Assembly: GCA_963966185.1 (NCBI GenBank)
Contig: CAWZYM010000301.1
Span: forward strand, 388,501-452,500
Direction: 5' to 3'
Length of the DNA stretch: 64,000 nucleotides
DNA from: Rhabditoides inermis
Taxonomy: Eukaryota > Nematoda > Chromadorea > Rhabditida > Rhabditidae
Part shown: positions 45,818-58,220 of the stretch, in pieces
How positions within the stretch are numbered: position 1 is the first letter of the stretch
How the letters are laid out: every line of letters begins with the position of its first letter
Position numbers and translations under genes: made by a program
The notes under the pieces: generated by a model
Seen by the model: only the letters and a program-made list of their open reading frames with translations
The model's database searches: none
What the model was told of the DNA's origin: nothing

Positions 45818-46439
45818 AAATACTATCACATCATGAAATCAACTATCAATAGGCGGTTTGAGTGTGTGGGGCAATGGCAAAATGACTCGTTATCGATCTT
45901 CCGCTCCTCTCCTTATCATCAGTGAGAGCTTTGCAACAACTCCCACGCGCTATATATGACCAGCAATCCGAATCCAAAACATCACCCAATTCATAACGGA
46001 AACTGATCATCATTGTAATGCATGCGTTTTGAGGAATAAGCTTGCAATCCTGTGAAATATGAGATACGAGCTGGACAATCAATACCAGTATATAGATCAA
46101 CATGATTAAAATAACCAAATCGACACAACACTTTATTATTTCCAATATGAAGTGGTCATTTTTGGATGTCACTGTCACTAATGATGAGTAGAGAGATAAA
46201 CACACAATGCCAACCAACAATACATCTTTCATCACCCTCCGTTCCAATACATCCCACAATCATGCCATACAAAATCTTTATTACTTCACATTTCACATAC
46301 AACAAAATAACCGGTTGAACAAAACGAAATACGATATAGAAAGATAAATAAGTATAACAAGTACAACAAGTAAGAGTAACATCTGATTGAATAAAGCGGG
46401 ATAGTGATGGTGGTTGAGGTAGGATGAATATATACCTGT
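45752..46439. other. LIG3-RICTOR spacer with a 137-codon open frame of doubtful status
   Basis: Contains a GA microsatellite (45781-45812) and minus-strand AATAAA sites near 46276 and 46130. One uninterrupted minus-strand frame, 46259-45846, would encode 137 residues starting MWDVLERRV with two hydrophobic stretches, one being VDLVILIMLIYILVLIVQLV. I know no homologue and it overlaps the likely LIG3 3' untranslated region, so it is not called as a gene. Confidence 0.4.
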
Positions 46440-49139
46440 TCACTTCTCGGGATGCCAGAAGTCTGCCTTGTGCTGAGGATTCTTGCGGTAACAGCCCGCG
46501 CCGTACCTAAAAGGAATTGTACACATGAATGAGTATAGAAGCAAGTCACACATTGATCATGGCAAATAGCATCTCGTATAAACAACACGTGAAACGTACA
46601 GAATGTTCTACATGACATACTCACTGGCACACCGGCTTCCGCTTGCTCTCGGGTTCTCCCTGCTCCTCCTCCTTCTCCTGCCCTCCCTCCTCCTCTTCCT
46701 TCTCCTTCTTCTCCTCCCGTGCGCGTTTCGCAGGACGCTCCTTTTTCGGAGATTCCTTCTTGGGAGCAGCATTCTTCTCCACCTTCTTGTCACTCTCCTC
46801 CTCTTCCTCCTCCTTTCCAGCTTTGCGGGGACTCTGCACATGTTGTTTAGCCCCTCGCCTTTCCGAGTCCCGCCCCTACATGCCCCGCCCACCTTTCTGG
46901 CGTACAGAGGAGTCTCGTCGTCCGCTTCGTCCCGCACGAAGTCGCATTTGGTTTTCGACACCTCGAACAGCTTCTGAAACCAGGCGGTCCCCCCCTCTCT
47001 CTCTCCCTCCCTCCCTCCCTCCCTCTTCCTCCCCCTCTCTCCCACCGCGAGTTGCTGCTGAGTGGTGGCAGTCTGCCAGTCCTTGTCTCCCCTCACTCTG
47101 GTGACTCGCGGGAATCTGATCGACACTCCGCCCGCAGTGTGTACATCAGAGCGGGAGAACTCGGCGCCTAAAAGGCAACATGCTACACTCCTCCCCCCTT
47201 CTCCTCTCTCTCACCAGTGATCTCCCATACGGGGGCGTGCTTGGGGTCTTGTATTACAAAGTCCGGCACGAGCTGTCTCGCACAGCGCATCCACGAGGGA
47301 ACACTGTCGTAGTCGCGGTCGATCCGCTTCATCTGAACACAACTCTTCTTCCAGATTTTCCCAACATGCTAGATAGCTAGCGACAATTCTGATTCGAATA
47401 CGTTTCAAATCGCATAAAAGTCTCGGTCAAAATATACGATACAATTTCGTCATTATATGGCTAGAAAACATAAAATCAAAATATAACAACAAATTTCAAC
47501 ACAAAACGAGAGTATTTAAAAACATATGAAACATCAACTCACCTTTCCCTCCAATGCCTTGTTGATCTTGGCGAGTTCATCGTCCGTGTGTCCATTGCCA
47601 CACTTGGTCACTGAATCATACAAGCTCCGCCCATCCAATCCACGCCCCTCTCCCTCTCGACTCACCCGTCTTCCAGTTGCCAGTCGTTTCATCGCGCACT
47701 CCCATAAGGAACACGGACATCTGGCCGCCTTGAAATACACGCTATACACAGTAACCATGGCTGACTACAGTACTTGGAAAAGTTTACCCCGCTGAAAAAC
47801 AGAACCCCGTCCCCCAAATTACCGTACCCTTGCTTCCGGTTCCGAAGTATGCTCCGAGGACAACAAGATCCGCAGTGTCGGCCATAGAACCAGATTCCAG
47901 ATAGTCTTTCTTCACCTGCAAATAACAAACTGCACAACTGCACAATTTAATTGGAATTTTAACAACGTAAAACAATAAAAGTGCCCAAACCAGAATACAA
48001 AATACATAAGTAAGATGAACACGACTGACCTTGAGCCAGTGCCGCTTTCCAGGTTCGTACACAGACTCCACGTCCCGAAGAAAAATAAATAAATAATGAA
48101 CAATACGTTTCACAGATATAAACTAATGTATGATTAATAAGTGTGCTAATAAGTCTCTTTCTACCGTTTGAACAGAACTTGAAAAAAACTTTACTTTGAG
48201 TACGAGTCCCTCCAATCCTTCGTCTATCGCTTTCCAGATCATGGACTTGAGACGAGAGTTGTCCTGTAAGCCACGCCCATTCAGACCCCGCCCCTTTTCG
48301 CACCCACCCCGTGTTTGATGTGTTCGTAGTTGGAGAGCTGAACATGGCACGGCACCTCCACCATCACTTCCTCCAACAGACGGCGACGCTCGCGGATCGG
48401 CCTGCGGTGATTGGTGAGATGAACCAAGTCCCGCCCCGCCAACTCACTCGTTCATCATGTTGCGATTGTTGTAGAGAAGACAGTCAAACACGAACAGACA
48501 CACTGCCGCGTCCTGCAAGAATTTGAATAAATCAATATCAAATTATAGTTGCACCTCACATCTCTCTTTAAAACCGAAGATTGAACTGAAGATTGCAAAG
48601 AACCATTCATAGCACTCCCCCTTCTCCCTCAAACCATCGCATACCGTAAATGCCTTCTTTTTGTGTACTCCCAGTGTTCCGAACGGCAGGGGCTTCCCAG
48701 TAGCAGTGTCCACCAGAAGAACCTACAAATCAATAAACTAATCAAACATCAATCGATAACCCCTCCCTACCTCTGCATCCAGAATGAGGTCGTTACCGGC
48801 AGGGAATGCCTTCGGTATCCAATCGGCAAGGTGCTGGATCTGAACACAGACACGTGAACCACAAAAAAGATTCACTATTCAACAAATTTCACAACTTCCT
48901 ACTATTTTTATAGGTTCTCAGCCTTCATTCATTTTCTTTTCAAACATGAAAGAATCCCGCACGTACCTTATGCGGGGCCACCGGCTTGAGCGAACGGCTG
49001 AAGTACCTGAAAAACAAACAAACATTAGGAAAATTGAACCGAAAACCACACACAACATACGAATACTTATATAAATCTATATAAATCTAAAATCTAATAA
49101 ATAATAATCGTTGCAGATCACCCACGTCTCTCTCTCTCT

Positions 49140-49194
<55 letters not shown>

Positions 49195-52100
49195 ACCCAC
49201 CTGAACTCTGCCCCATTCTTGTGCAGCTGCACTCTCTCGCCGTCGTATTTGATCTCACTGTACATGCCTCCCTTGCACCGAGACATCGCCTGCTCCACGC
49301 TCTTGCACGCCTCCGCCTAGACACGCCCACTCAAGCCACGCCCACTTCCCTCTCCACTCACCAGCATGGGCAGCACAGGCGTTCCCAGACGGATGCCCAC
49401 ATCCATGGCGAGCTTGACCTGAAATTCCACTATATACCACTATCCATCCAAGTCCCGCCCCCTTACACCCCGCCCACCCCAGGAGTGCCTCCGTTCTTGT
49501 CAGCCGGTGCCATCGCTCGATCAACTATCATCTCCAGATCTCGACAGTTCTGAAAAATCGAAATAACATTCAAGTATTCTTTTTTTTTAAAAAATCAATT
49601 CACTACATGCAAAAATCAATTCTCTACATGCTGATCATTACTCTACAGTAGCCCTGATAGTGAATGTATGATGTGTGACCTGGAATGCCTCGTACGCGCT
49701 CTCGTTGAGTCCATCCAGGATGTGCTTCTCTCCCGCATTGATTCGCAGATCCTTCTTCACCAGACGCAGCACGTACTTCAGCTCCAGCGGCGACAGCCTC
49801 AACACACCAAACGTTTCGTACCAAATCTATTCAATAACAAAGGATTCTCAGAACTTCACAAGCTCACAACATCACATATGAGCATATGCTCTCATGCTGA
49901 TCCCAAACAATAATTGCACAACTTGTAATAAACATCATAAAACCGACCTCTTGGCGGCGAACTTGAGATGGTTGAGTTGTTCCTCGTCGCGGGTGTACTC
50001 GGTGAGCTTGGACAGCCAGCGGTCGACCTGACAGCAGCCATCTCTCCCCTTCCCCTCTCCTCTCCCCGTTCCCACCTTGTGCACACTCCACTTGCTCTTC
50101 ACTCCCTCCGCCAGTCCGCCCCCGCACTCCTTCACTGCCTTGGACAGAGTCTCCGACACATCCCCGCTCATCTTGTACCCATCCATCAACTCGTCGTGGT
50201 TCAGAGAGAAGATCTGCGAAAGGATTCCGATAGAAACCATAGGACGGAACACACAGAGCAGAGTGTGAAGGTTCGTCATAACAACAAAGAGTTTGAAAGC
50301 CGAGATGAATAGAGTGACAGACTGACGGTGGCAAAGTGTTTGACGAGCTGTTTCTCCTTGACGTTGTACACTCTCTGGTCGATGGCCGGAATGAGGAGAC
50401 GGACGATCGTCAGCACATCGCCGTCGAAGCCGGCTCGAACAGAGGAAAGTGGACAACGCTACTCAGAACCACATCATAACTACCAAATTGACATGTTGTC
50501 TATTGACAATCTCCGTTCCCATAGTCACTCACCCTTGCGCACATACATGCTGACCACCTTGCTCTTCTCTGTGTATTTGGGAAGAGAGGCGATCACATCA
50601 CATAGCTTGCACCACTGCAAACAATCACAATCACAATACTCGCAACAAGTTGACACATTTACAGGTGAAAAACTGGAAGATTGGAAGTTGTGGAATGGAA
50701 CATTAATTCTTTGTCTTTCCTTTCTCTATTAAAATCTCTTCGATTAATATGTCCTTTTTGATGATTCAACACATCAATCTTTAGCCAACGTCATTGAAAT
50801 GATATTCAATTCACCGCAATCAAATCCAATTTACCACAGAAACCAGCCTCCAGACTCAATTAGTACGCCAACTGTTATATACATCCACTCTACTATCGAC
50901 AGTAACACTTTCACAATCTTCCATCAATGACCACATCCACTATTCACATCCTCCATTCCTATGCTATCCGAATCAACGGTGTCATTGCAATCGCACTCAA
51001 TCTAATTCTACTAGTACTGATTCACACCAACAAACGGTGAGTCAGTCCTTAGTTAAGGAAGATTGTAACATGTTCCATTTGCAGACATGACCTCGGAGCG
51101 TACAAACACCTAATGTCCATATTCGTCTGCGTCAATCTATCATGCGCAGTCGTCGGCATGCTACTAGTGCCGGTGAGCTCAATGCAATGAGAAAACATAA
51201 CATTTCTGATAAAGTTTTCGCGTTTACAAAGTCATCTGGCCCTCGCAGATCTTGTACGTGCAAGACTTCGAGGTGGTGTTCCTCTCCTCCTCGTCTCTCC
51301 CCTCTGAATCCATCCGATATGCCCTCCTCATCGCATACATATCACTCGTCGACACCAATCTCATCACCATGTTCAACCACTTCTTCTATCGATACATTCA
51401 CATTGCCAAGTAAGCAGTCATTCATTGTGTGCCGAAATAACTCCGCTCATTCAGACCAAACCTCAAATACATATACGAGCGCCCTAAGTACATAACTCTG
51501 ATGGTCATCATCTCAATCGCCAGTTTTCTATTCTACGCATGTGAGTAAACTTTAAGAAGCCCTTTTAAAGCAGTTTAGACGCGTCCGTATTGGCGATGAC
51601 CGTCTCGGATTCTGAAAGGGAGTTCCTTTCTCGGAAGATGTTCGACTACTATGGATACAACGCCACCGGGAGGCAGATCTTGGCAATACAATATTTGGTC
51701 GGCTCATACATTCAAATTATCTCTTACTCTCACCATTGGTTAACGAGAATCAAAACTAGACGGTATTGAATGTTAACCAACGAGGGAAAGAGACTTTGAG
51801 TGTTAATTGCGCATATTTCTAGAATAGCCACAACACAGTTAGCTGGAAGATGCTATGGGGATCCGTTATCATAGGAGTCGTCTGTTCCGTCACCATCACA
51901 GCTATAGGATATTTTGTGGTATGTTAATATTTTGGTCATGTAAGATCGATTCCTGAAGACATTGGAAGCAACTTTTTTCTGGATGATACCAATCATATTT
52001 TGTGTGAATCCATGAAATACTTGTTGTTTTGTTAGGTGCAAACTCGGAAAGCGCTCTCACAATTCGACAGCATCAACCTCTCCGATAAAGTCAAGAAACT

Positions 52101-53283
52101 GCAAAGACAACTCTTCCGTGTGCTCTCTATACAAGTAAGATTTACTTTCTGAACAACTATAAAATAATATATTTGAATATCAGTTCCTCGTTCCCGTCAT
52201 GTTCATGTATAACAACATTGCCATCTTCTCGATCCTACCTACATTTCAAATCCAAGTCGGACAGGTAAACCCATCAATGTTCGATGGATGAGTGATGAAA
52301 AGTGTGTGGTCAGTGGGGTCTCCTCTGCACCTTGTGTCTCTCCCTCAATCCCACATTCGATCCACTCGTCATTATGTACTTCGTATCCGACTATCGAAAC
52401 ATGATTACAGACTTCTTCCGCTGCAGGTAAGCCAACACTCACAGTCACGTTACTTATTCCATTACAATTCAGCAATGTTCACCCCACTTCTCCCAATCCC
52501 GCCTCCTCACGTCCCGCTTCCCATCACTCCAGTCACATGACAGTGCATCGACTGAGATCATCCAACTACGAGACAGAATGAAAAAAGACTAAGATGAACT
52601 TGCGGGGAGTAAGAATGTGCTGTAAAATGCAGAACAGAATCAACATTGACTATTTTTCTCAATACAAATACGAAACACCTTCCCTCCCTCTACCCTCAGA
52701 CTTCACTTCCAACTAAAAAATGGAGTTCAAAGTTGGCCTTAATTCGTTATTTGCAAAGCTTACAAGAGCACAGAACCTTCAGTACTCACCCTCTCGAACT
52801 GGTTTCCCTTGCTGTCCTCGTTGACCTTCTTCGTCCCGTCCCCATCCTCCTTTTTCTTCTCCTTCTTTTCCGACTTCGACTTGGAAGAACCCACAGTCGA
52901 CTCAATCACAAGAACAGTCATTTGAAACTGCAATATCACCGTACTTTGCTCGACTTCTCTTCCTGCTCGTCGTCGTCCTCCTTCTTCTCCCTCTTCCCCT
53001 TTCCCGTCTTTTCCTCCTTTTCCTTCCTAGACGGCGTCTTCGAGCTACTCTCCTTCTCCGAATCCTCCTTCTCTGTAGCCGCCTTCTTCGGAGTCTTCGT
53101 CGGAGTCTTGCCTGCAATAAGTCTTTCTTATTCTCAAATCTCATTTCGGCAATTATCTTTCAATTCCGTTGACAAATGGTAGGGACACTCCTCACAGGTA
53201 AGAACGATTTTGTTTTCGTGTTTGTGATTATGTATATAATTTAAATGATTTTCAATCAATGCATTAATATTATGAGCTTCTGC

Positions 53284-53333
<50 letters not shown>

Positions 53334-54989
53334 TCCCCCCTCTGCTCACCTCCAGCTCCCTTCTTCTCTCTCACAGCCGATAGCTCCTCCATGTGTTTCA
53401 GCATCTCATTCCTGTCCTCATCCGTCAGATCCGACCAGCCTAAAACATCACGTCATCCACAACATACCTCGTACTACAATGACACAGTAACTACAGTACC
53501 CCATACTCCATACCGTACCCTCAAAGTCGCCGGGCTCCTCGGGAACCTTTGTGGTGGCGCGGGCGCGGGTGAATGTATCGAATATACACATCGCATGGAA
53601 GTACGTCTGCAAGAAGAGAGAACAATACTTTGTAATCTCTTTTGAAAAGTACAAGCGTAAAGTACCTCTGTTTGGGTTTATCTCAATTCAACAAAAGCCC
53701 ATGCATAAAACTATTATTTCTATTCTAAACTATAAACACAAACCTGCTCTCAAACGATATGTAGAAACGTATACTTTATCGATAATTTATCAATAAGGGC
53801 TATATAATTTTTTTCTTATTTCTTATGAAAGTATTGTGAGAACCAATAAACAGCTATAGAACTATCGTTTAGTTTACCATGATGTTTTCATTATTTTTGA
53901 ATGTAAACAAATCCAAGAGCTTTTTGATAGATGACTTATTTGATGAACGGGTTGATAGAATGTGAGTAATAGAATGTGTGTGTGCAATAGTATATTCATC
54001 TTGGTATTTGATTGTCAATGTGTTTATCATCGTTTTGAGAGAGCAGGTTTGTGTTTATAGTTTAGAATAGAAATAATAGTTTTATGCATGGGCTTTTGTT
54101 GAATTGAGATAAACCCAAACAGAGGTACTTTACGCTTGTACTTTTCAAAAGAGAATGAATGTTCTTTTGTTGAATTTCGAAGAAATTCTTTTTTACAAAT
54201 GTTAATGTATCAATCTATGTATCAATGTATCATGTACTAATGTTAATGTACTGATAGTTTCACAGAAACTATCAGTATTTGTTTAAAGTAAATCAACAAA
54301 TATAACAAACAACAACAATACAACGCGCGTGAACGACTATGCAAATCACAAACAGTGTGCACATTATCGCGCTCTCCCGCACACATTGCATCACGAACCA
54401 ATGAGCGCGCGGGGGCGGGGCTAGTGAGCGGGTCTTTCAGCGAATCAGCGACCAGCAGCATACCTCACAGACGTGCAGACCTAACCAGCGAACATATTTT
54501 TGGGTCTTAAACTATTGTTTCATGTTTTGTTTTGGTTTATAGTTGTTCAACGGGCGATTTAGAGACAATATCATGATATAACTCTGAAACAGTTATTATT
54601 TGAATGATTTACAAGCGATTTTGGCGGCCCTGCGGGCCGAGCGGCTCTGCGCGCCGCTGGATAGGACCCAAACGATCGGCGCTTCGCGCCGATCCTAATG
54701 ATTCCAAAACATCTTGTTCAAAACACGCGTTTCGATCACACAGTCTCGCTTCCACAGCCACTTCCCCTCTCTACCCCCAGCGTACCTTCATGTCTGGGGG
54801 CGGTCCGTCCGCGTTCTGCACAAATGGATTCGGGGCGATCTTCGCCACACGCAACTCCTGTCAAACAATCGATAGTCAATCAATAACCACTACCGTATCC
54901 CTACTCACCCCCTTGGGCAGTTGCATCCCGCACTTTTTGCATTTCGCCACTCGTTTCGCATAGTCGACTGCGTATCTGGTTGTTGACAT
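46440..54989 (-). CDS. LIG3: DNA ligase III-like, PARP-type finger at N-terminus and PBZ finger at C-terminus
   Basis: ATP-dependent ligase of single-strand break repair. The start at 54989 (MSTTRYAVDYAKRVAKC) follows TATGGTTCAG. The N-terminal PARP-like zinc finger has CKKCGMQLPKGELRVAKIA and TYFHAMCIF. A Lys/Glu/Ser-rich linker (53.1-52.8 kb) follows. Next come the DNA-binding domain (NQFER, WCKLCDVIASLPKYTEKS) and the adenylation domain with active-site lysine in YSEIKYDGERVQLHKNG, DLILDAEVLLVD, GLVLKD and HWLKVKKDYL. The OB fold ends near 46.9 kb (GGVSIRFPRVTRVRGDKDW). A long Glu/Lys-rich tail then leads to KPVCQYGAGCYRKNPQHK and a final FWHPEK, a textbook PBZ poly(ADP-ribose)-binding finger split by an intron. 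No BRCT domain, which vertebrate LIG3-alpha uses to bind XRCC1, is present. Intron 50615-52789 contains a chemoreceptor gene, and intron 1 a foldback element. Confidence 0.92.
49148..49192. repeat. (CT)n microsatellite in LIG3 intron
   Basis: CT run between the exon with the active-site lysine and the next exon. Confidence 0.9.
50927..52581 (+). CDS. Str-family serpentine chemoreceptor nested in a LIG3 intron
   Basis: About nine exons, roughly 330 residues. It starts at 50927 (MTTSTIHILHSYAIRINGV) with TM1 IAIALNLILLVLI, then HDLGAYKHLMSIFVCVNLSC in TM2 and SIRYALLIAYISLVDTNLITM in TM3. TM4 is ITLMVIISIASFLFYA and TM5 lies near LWGSVIIGVVCSVTITAIGY. The intracellular segment LSDKVKKLQRQLFRVLSIQ follows, with TM6 in FLVPVMFMYNNIAIFSIL and TM7 in LNPTFDPLVIMYFVSDYR. 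The third cytoplasmic loop pattern (SxKxKxLQxQLFRxLxxQ) and the C-terminal NPxxDPLxxxxxxxDYR are the signature of the nematode Str superfamily of 7TM chemoreceptors. Such receptors usually sit in the cilia of sensory neurons. It is a complete gene inside host intron 50615-52789, opposite strand. The middle exons (51.55-51.75 kb) are approximate. Confidence 0.88.
53285..53331. repeat. (CT)n microsatellite in LIG3 intron
   Basis: CT run of about 46 bp. Confidence 0.9.
53637..54154. mobile_element. Foldback (long inverted repeat) element in LIG3 intron
   Basis: The left arm (53637-53757) starts CTCTTTTGAAAAGTACAAGC. The right arm (54032-54154) is its reverse complement, nearly perfect over about 120 bp, ending with GTACTTTTCAAAAGAG. 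The 275-bp spacer is AT-rich without coding potential. The near identity of the arms suggests a young foldback transposon or MITE. No target duplication was recognised. Confidence 0.85.
54249..54277. repeat. Perfect 12-bp hairpin
   Basis: TACTGATAGTTT and AAACTATCAGTA separated by CACAG, in LIG3 intron 1. Confidence 0.75.
54622..54695. repeat. Cluster of three GC-rich hairpins in LIG3 intron 1
   Basis: GGCCC-TGC-GGGCC, AGCGGC...GCCGCT and GATCGGCGC-TTC-GCGCCGATC follow each other within 75 bp, in a surrounding intron that is AT-rich. Confidence 0.7.
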
Positions 54990-55436
54990 ACCTGAACCAT
55001 ACAAAATGAATCATGTAAACATGTCGAAAAGACTTTTTGGAAAGCGCAACGAGCGGACAATGCAAATTGGCGTAACCAAGACACGAAAAGCACGCGCAAG
55101 AATGCAGGAATAGTACATGGCACGGACAAGGGAGGTATCTTCACATCGTTGAAACGCAGTCCATCATACACAAACACTGCGCACACTCATAAACCTTTAT
55201 CGTCTAAAAAACTGATTCACTCAATCTCAAATATACAAACTACAAACCATACCCTCTCCACACCTACTATGGCACAACAAATATTACAAAAAAAACCTAC
55301 CAGTAGATCGATAATATACCGTATCCTCGGGGCTAGTTCGACCTACATTATGACTACTGTATACAAATGCGCGGGAGAAGAGTATTATTATTTACAAAGC
55401 GGGATTCATGGGAGTAGATGTGATCTACGAGAAGCT
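54990..55436. other. MMAA-LIG3 spacer
   Basis: 447 bp. No exon found, and no poly(A) signal that I am confident of. The LIG3 trans-splice acceptor TTCAG lies at its left edge. Confidence 0.5.
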
Positions 55437-55538
55437 CTATACGTTGAAGAACGAGCGGATGAGGTTCTCGGCGGCCAGGCCGGGGGTCGTCATACCACTC
55501 TTGATGTCCTTCTCCAGAATGGGCACCTAGAGACAGAG

Positions 55539-55590
<52 letters not shown>

Positions 55591-57926
55591 GGAAGGGAGG
55601 AGGGGGACGCACCTTGCTGGCGATGACGGGGTGTTTCTGGAAGACCTGCATGATCTCGTCTCTCACGTGGCTCCACATCCACTTGTTCATCTGGGCCGCC
55701 CTGTACTCGGCCAGCTCGCCCGACTCGGCCATCATCTGCCTGCATCACAGTGCATTCAGTCCCTCCACCCGTTGCTCCGCCCACTTCGGCCCCGCCCACT
55801 CACCAAAAGTCGTACATCTTGTCGCATACGGCGGCGACACTGTCCGCATTGTGTATGGAGGATCGGAGGACCTGCGGCCTCCACTCCGCATGCCGGGGCC
55901 GCATGTACTTCAGAGCGCCTACACACAAACATACGTTAGCTCACTAATAAGATGCATATATAGGTAAATTCCAGTGCAAGACGTCTTTTTTCTATTCCTG
56001 ATGCAACCCTATCTCCATTAGCTATAGATGAGCAGTGATTCACTGACTGATATACTCTGCCTGTGTGAGCTTGGCGCGCGGCATGAGCTCCCCGTCGTCC
56101 TTGGTTACCACCAGCAGGTCTGACAACTCCATGATACCACGCTTCACGCCCTGCAAACAGTCAATCCACAGTCTCTTCTCCCTCTCTTTATCTCCACCTG
56201 TACCCGTCTCCACGACACACACACTTCTTTGTCGTCTCTCACCTGCAGTTCGTCTCCGTGGGCGGGCGAGAGGAGGAGTGTGAACATGTCACACATGTCA
56301 GCCACGGCTATCTCCGACTGACCCACGCCTCAAACACACACTCAATCAGAACAGAGGGAGGAGAGATGCCTTGCTCTGCCCTTCTCTTCCCCTCTCATCT
56401 CACCCACCGACTGTCTCGATGATGACCACGTCGTACCCCGCCCCCTCGCACAGCACTATCGCGTCGTGGATGCCCCTGCAACACTGTGGCTGTACAAGTA
56501 CAACATAATTGGCATGTTTCAACAATAATAAGAAAATTGCATCTGCACTCTGCAGTCTGCAATAACATCTCCTCGATTTTGTGTGAATAATAAAGCCTGA
56601 TACACATAATCACTTCAAAGCTCCCCTTTCAGTACAAAACAATCAGATGTTTGTCGATCTCCCGCAGGTTGTTCCGTATGGATGAATGTCGTGTGTCTCC
56701 CACCTGGTGACTCCTCCGAGGCTGCCGCTGGTGGGCGACTGTCGGATGTAGGCGCGCGGGTTGCGAGACAACTCCTGCATGCGCGTCAGGTCGCCCAGGA
56801 TAGACCCTCAAACACGCAGCTGTGTTTCACCTCTCATCTCATATAGGAAACACCTAACCAAAATGATCTAAAGTGGCTGATTCATTCTTCACAACATTAT
56901 AATCAGATAGTGATAACGAGAATGGAAAATGACGATGTCGCACACGCACACGTAAAACATGTTTGTGTGTTACATGCTCACCTCCAGTGACGGCGCTGGT
57001 GGGGTCGATGGTGAGGACTGCGACCTTCTTGCCCCTCTTGTTGCACAGCTCGCTGCCCAGGGCCTCGATGAATGACGACTTGCCAACACCAGGAGAGCCA
57101 GAGATGCCTGCAGCACAAACAGACATTTATATGTGTTTCTATCTGTTTATCTCTTCCGCTCCCTTTCCGTTTTATTTATGCTAGCGATGCCCCCAATGAA
57201 GAATGAAACAGTGCCCACCGATCCTGAATATCATGGCATCGGTGCCTCGCTGGGCGATCCTCTTCCGCTCCTCTGCCATCACTGCCTTCAGAAGCTGAGC
57301 GCCTGAAAACACGTTTTAATAATGTTGTATCTGACAAACGTAGAGGTAAATTATCTGTCACGCAACACAGCGTCAATAGAGGTTGACGCTACCAAAGGTA
57401 ACAACTCTGACAGAAAGTGTACCTTGTGCCCTCTTGGTGGGGTTCTTGGATTCGACGAGAGTGATGGCGGAGGCGAGAGCCGCACGCGAGCCACGCAGGA
57501 GCTGGTCGCGGAGACGCACCACCTACACATCCACATGAATCAATCAATACTTTACAACACAATAGAACACTAATTTTCTAGATCCCGCCCCTGGCTTACC
57601 GTGGGATCGTCCTCCTTGACCCCGTCGTCCCAGTACTTCTTCGAATACTCTCCCAGCAGACAGTCGAACGGCTCCGTCTTCCGAACGCCCACCCCGGAGA
57701 TGGCAGGCATCTTGCCTATGCACCTACAACAACCTGCACATGTACCCACACACGTCATTCTCTTCACGTTCTAATCGACGAAGAACAGGAACCACAACAC
57801 AACATGAGAATGCCATCAATTCCAACAACTTTGCTCCGAACGCCAGGCTCACCTCACTCCACCTGCTCCGACAGCCACTGCTCTCGCGAGTCTCGCGCAC
57901 AGCAGAGGACCACCCAGAGGAGACAT
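55437..57926 (-). CDS. MMAA: Methylmalonyl-CoA mutase-associated GTPase (MMAA / MeaB family)
   Basis: Mitochondrial G-protein chaperone that loads and protects the adenosylcobalamin-dependent methylmalonyl-CoA mutase in propionate breakdown. The start at 57926 ([20 protein letters not shown]) gives an Arg/Ala-rich presequence; GATGTGCAG lies directly before it. The G domain has Walker [26 protein letters not shown], then [19 protein letters not shown], the family Walker B with [14 protein letters not shown], and base recognition in [15 protein letters not shown] (TKxD). The C-terminal dimerisation arm includes [17 protein letters not shown] and ends LIRSFFNV. Exons join in phase, including AG|G at the second exon. 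Complete. A GA microsatellite lies between the last two exons. Confidence 0.94.
55546..55586. repeat. (GA)n microsatellite in MMAA intron
   Basis: GA run of about 40 bp. Confidence 0.9.
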
Positions 57927-58220
57927 CTGCACATCATCCTCTTCATCTCTCCTCCCAGCACACCGAGGTATTGAAAGTGATTCAAACACTTCACACTTCT
58001 CATCACAAAACAACAACCCAACAAAACACTTTTTTTTATCATAAACTCTCAAGGCACGCACTTTGTACATTTCACAAAACAATAATTACCTACCTATAAT
58101 AACACTATCCAACTACAGTGAAACAGACACATCGAGTGTGAGTGGGAGTTGGTGGGGAGTGCAGTGGAAGGGACGGACGGAGCTGCCCTCTCTCGTCCCC
58201 CTCTCTATCCTGTCTAGCCA

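Noticed and set aside
52902..53144. Arg-rich 80-codon frame
   Set aside because: Shadow frame of the Lys/Glu-rich LIG3 linker exon.
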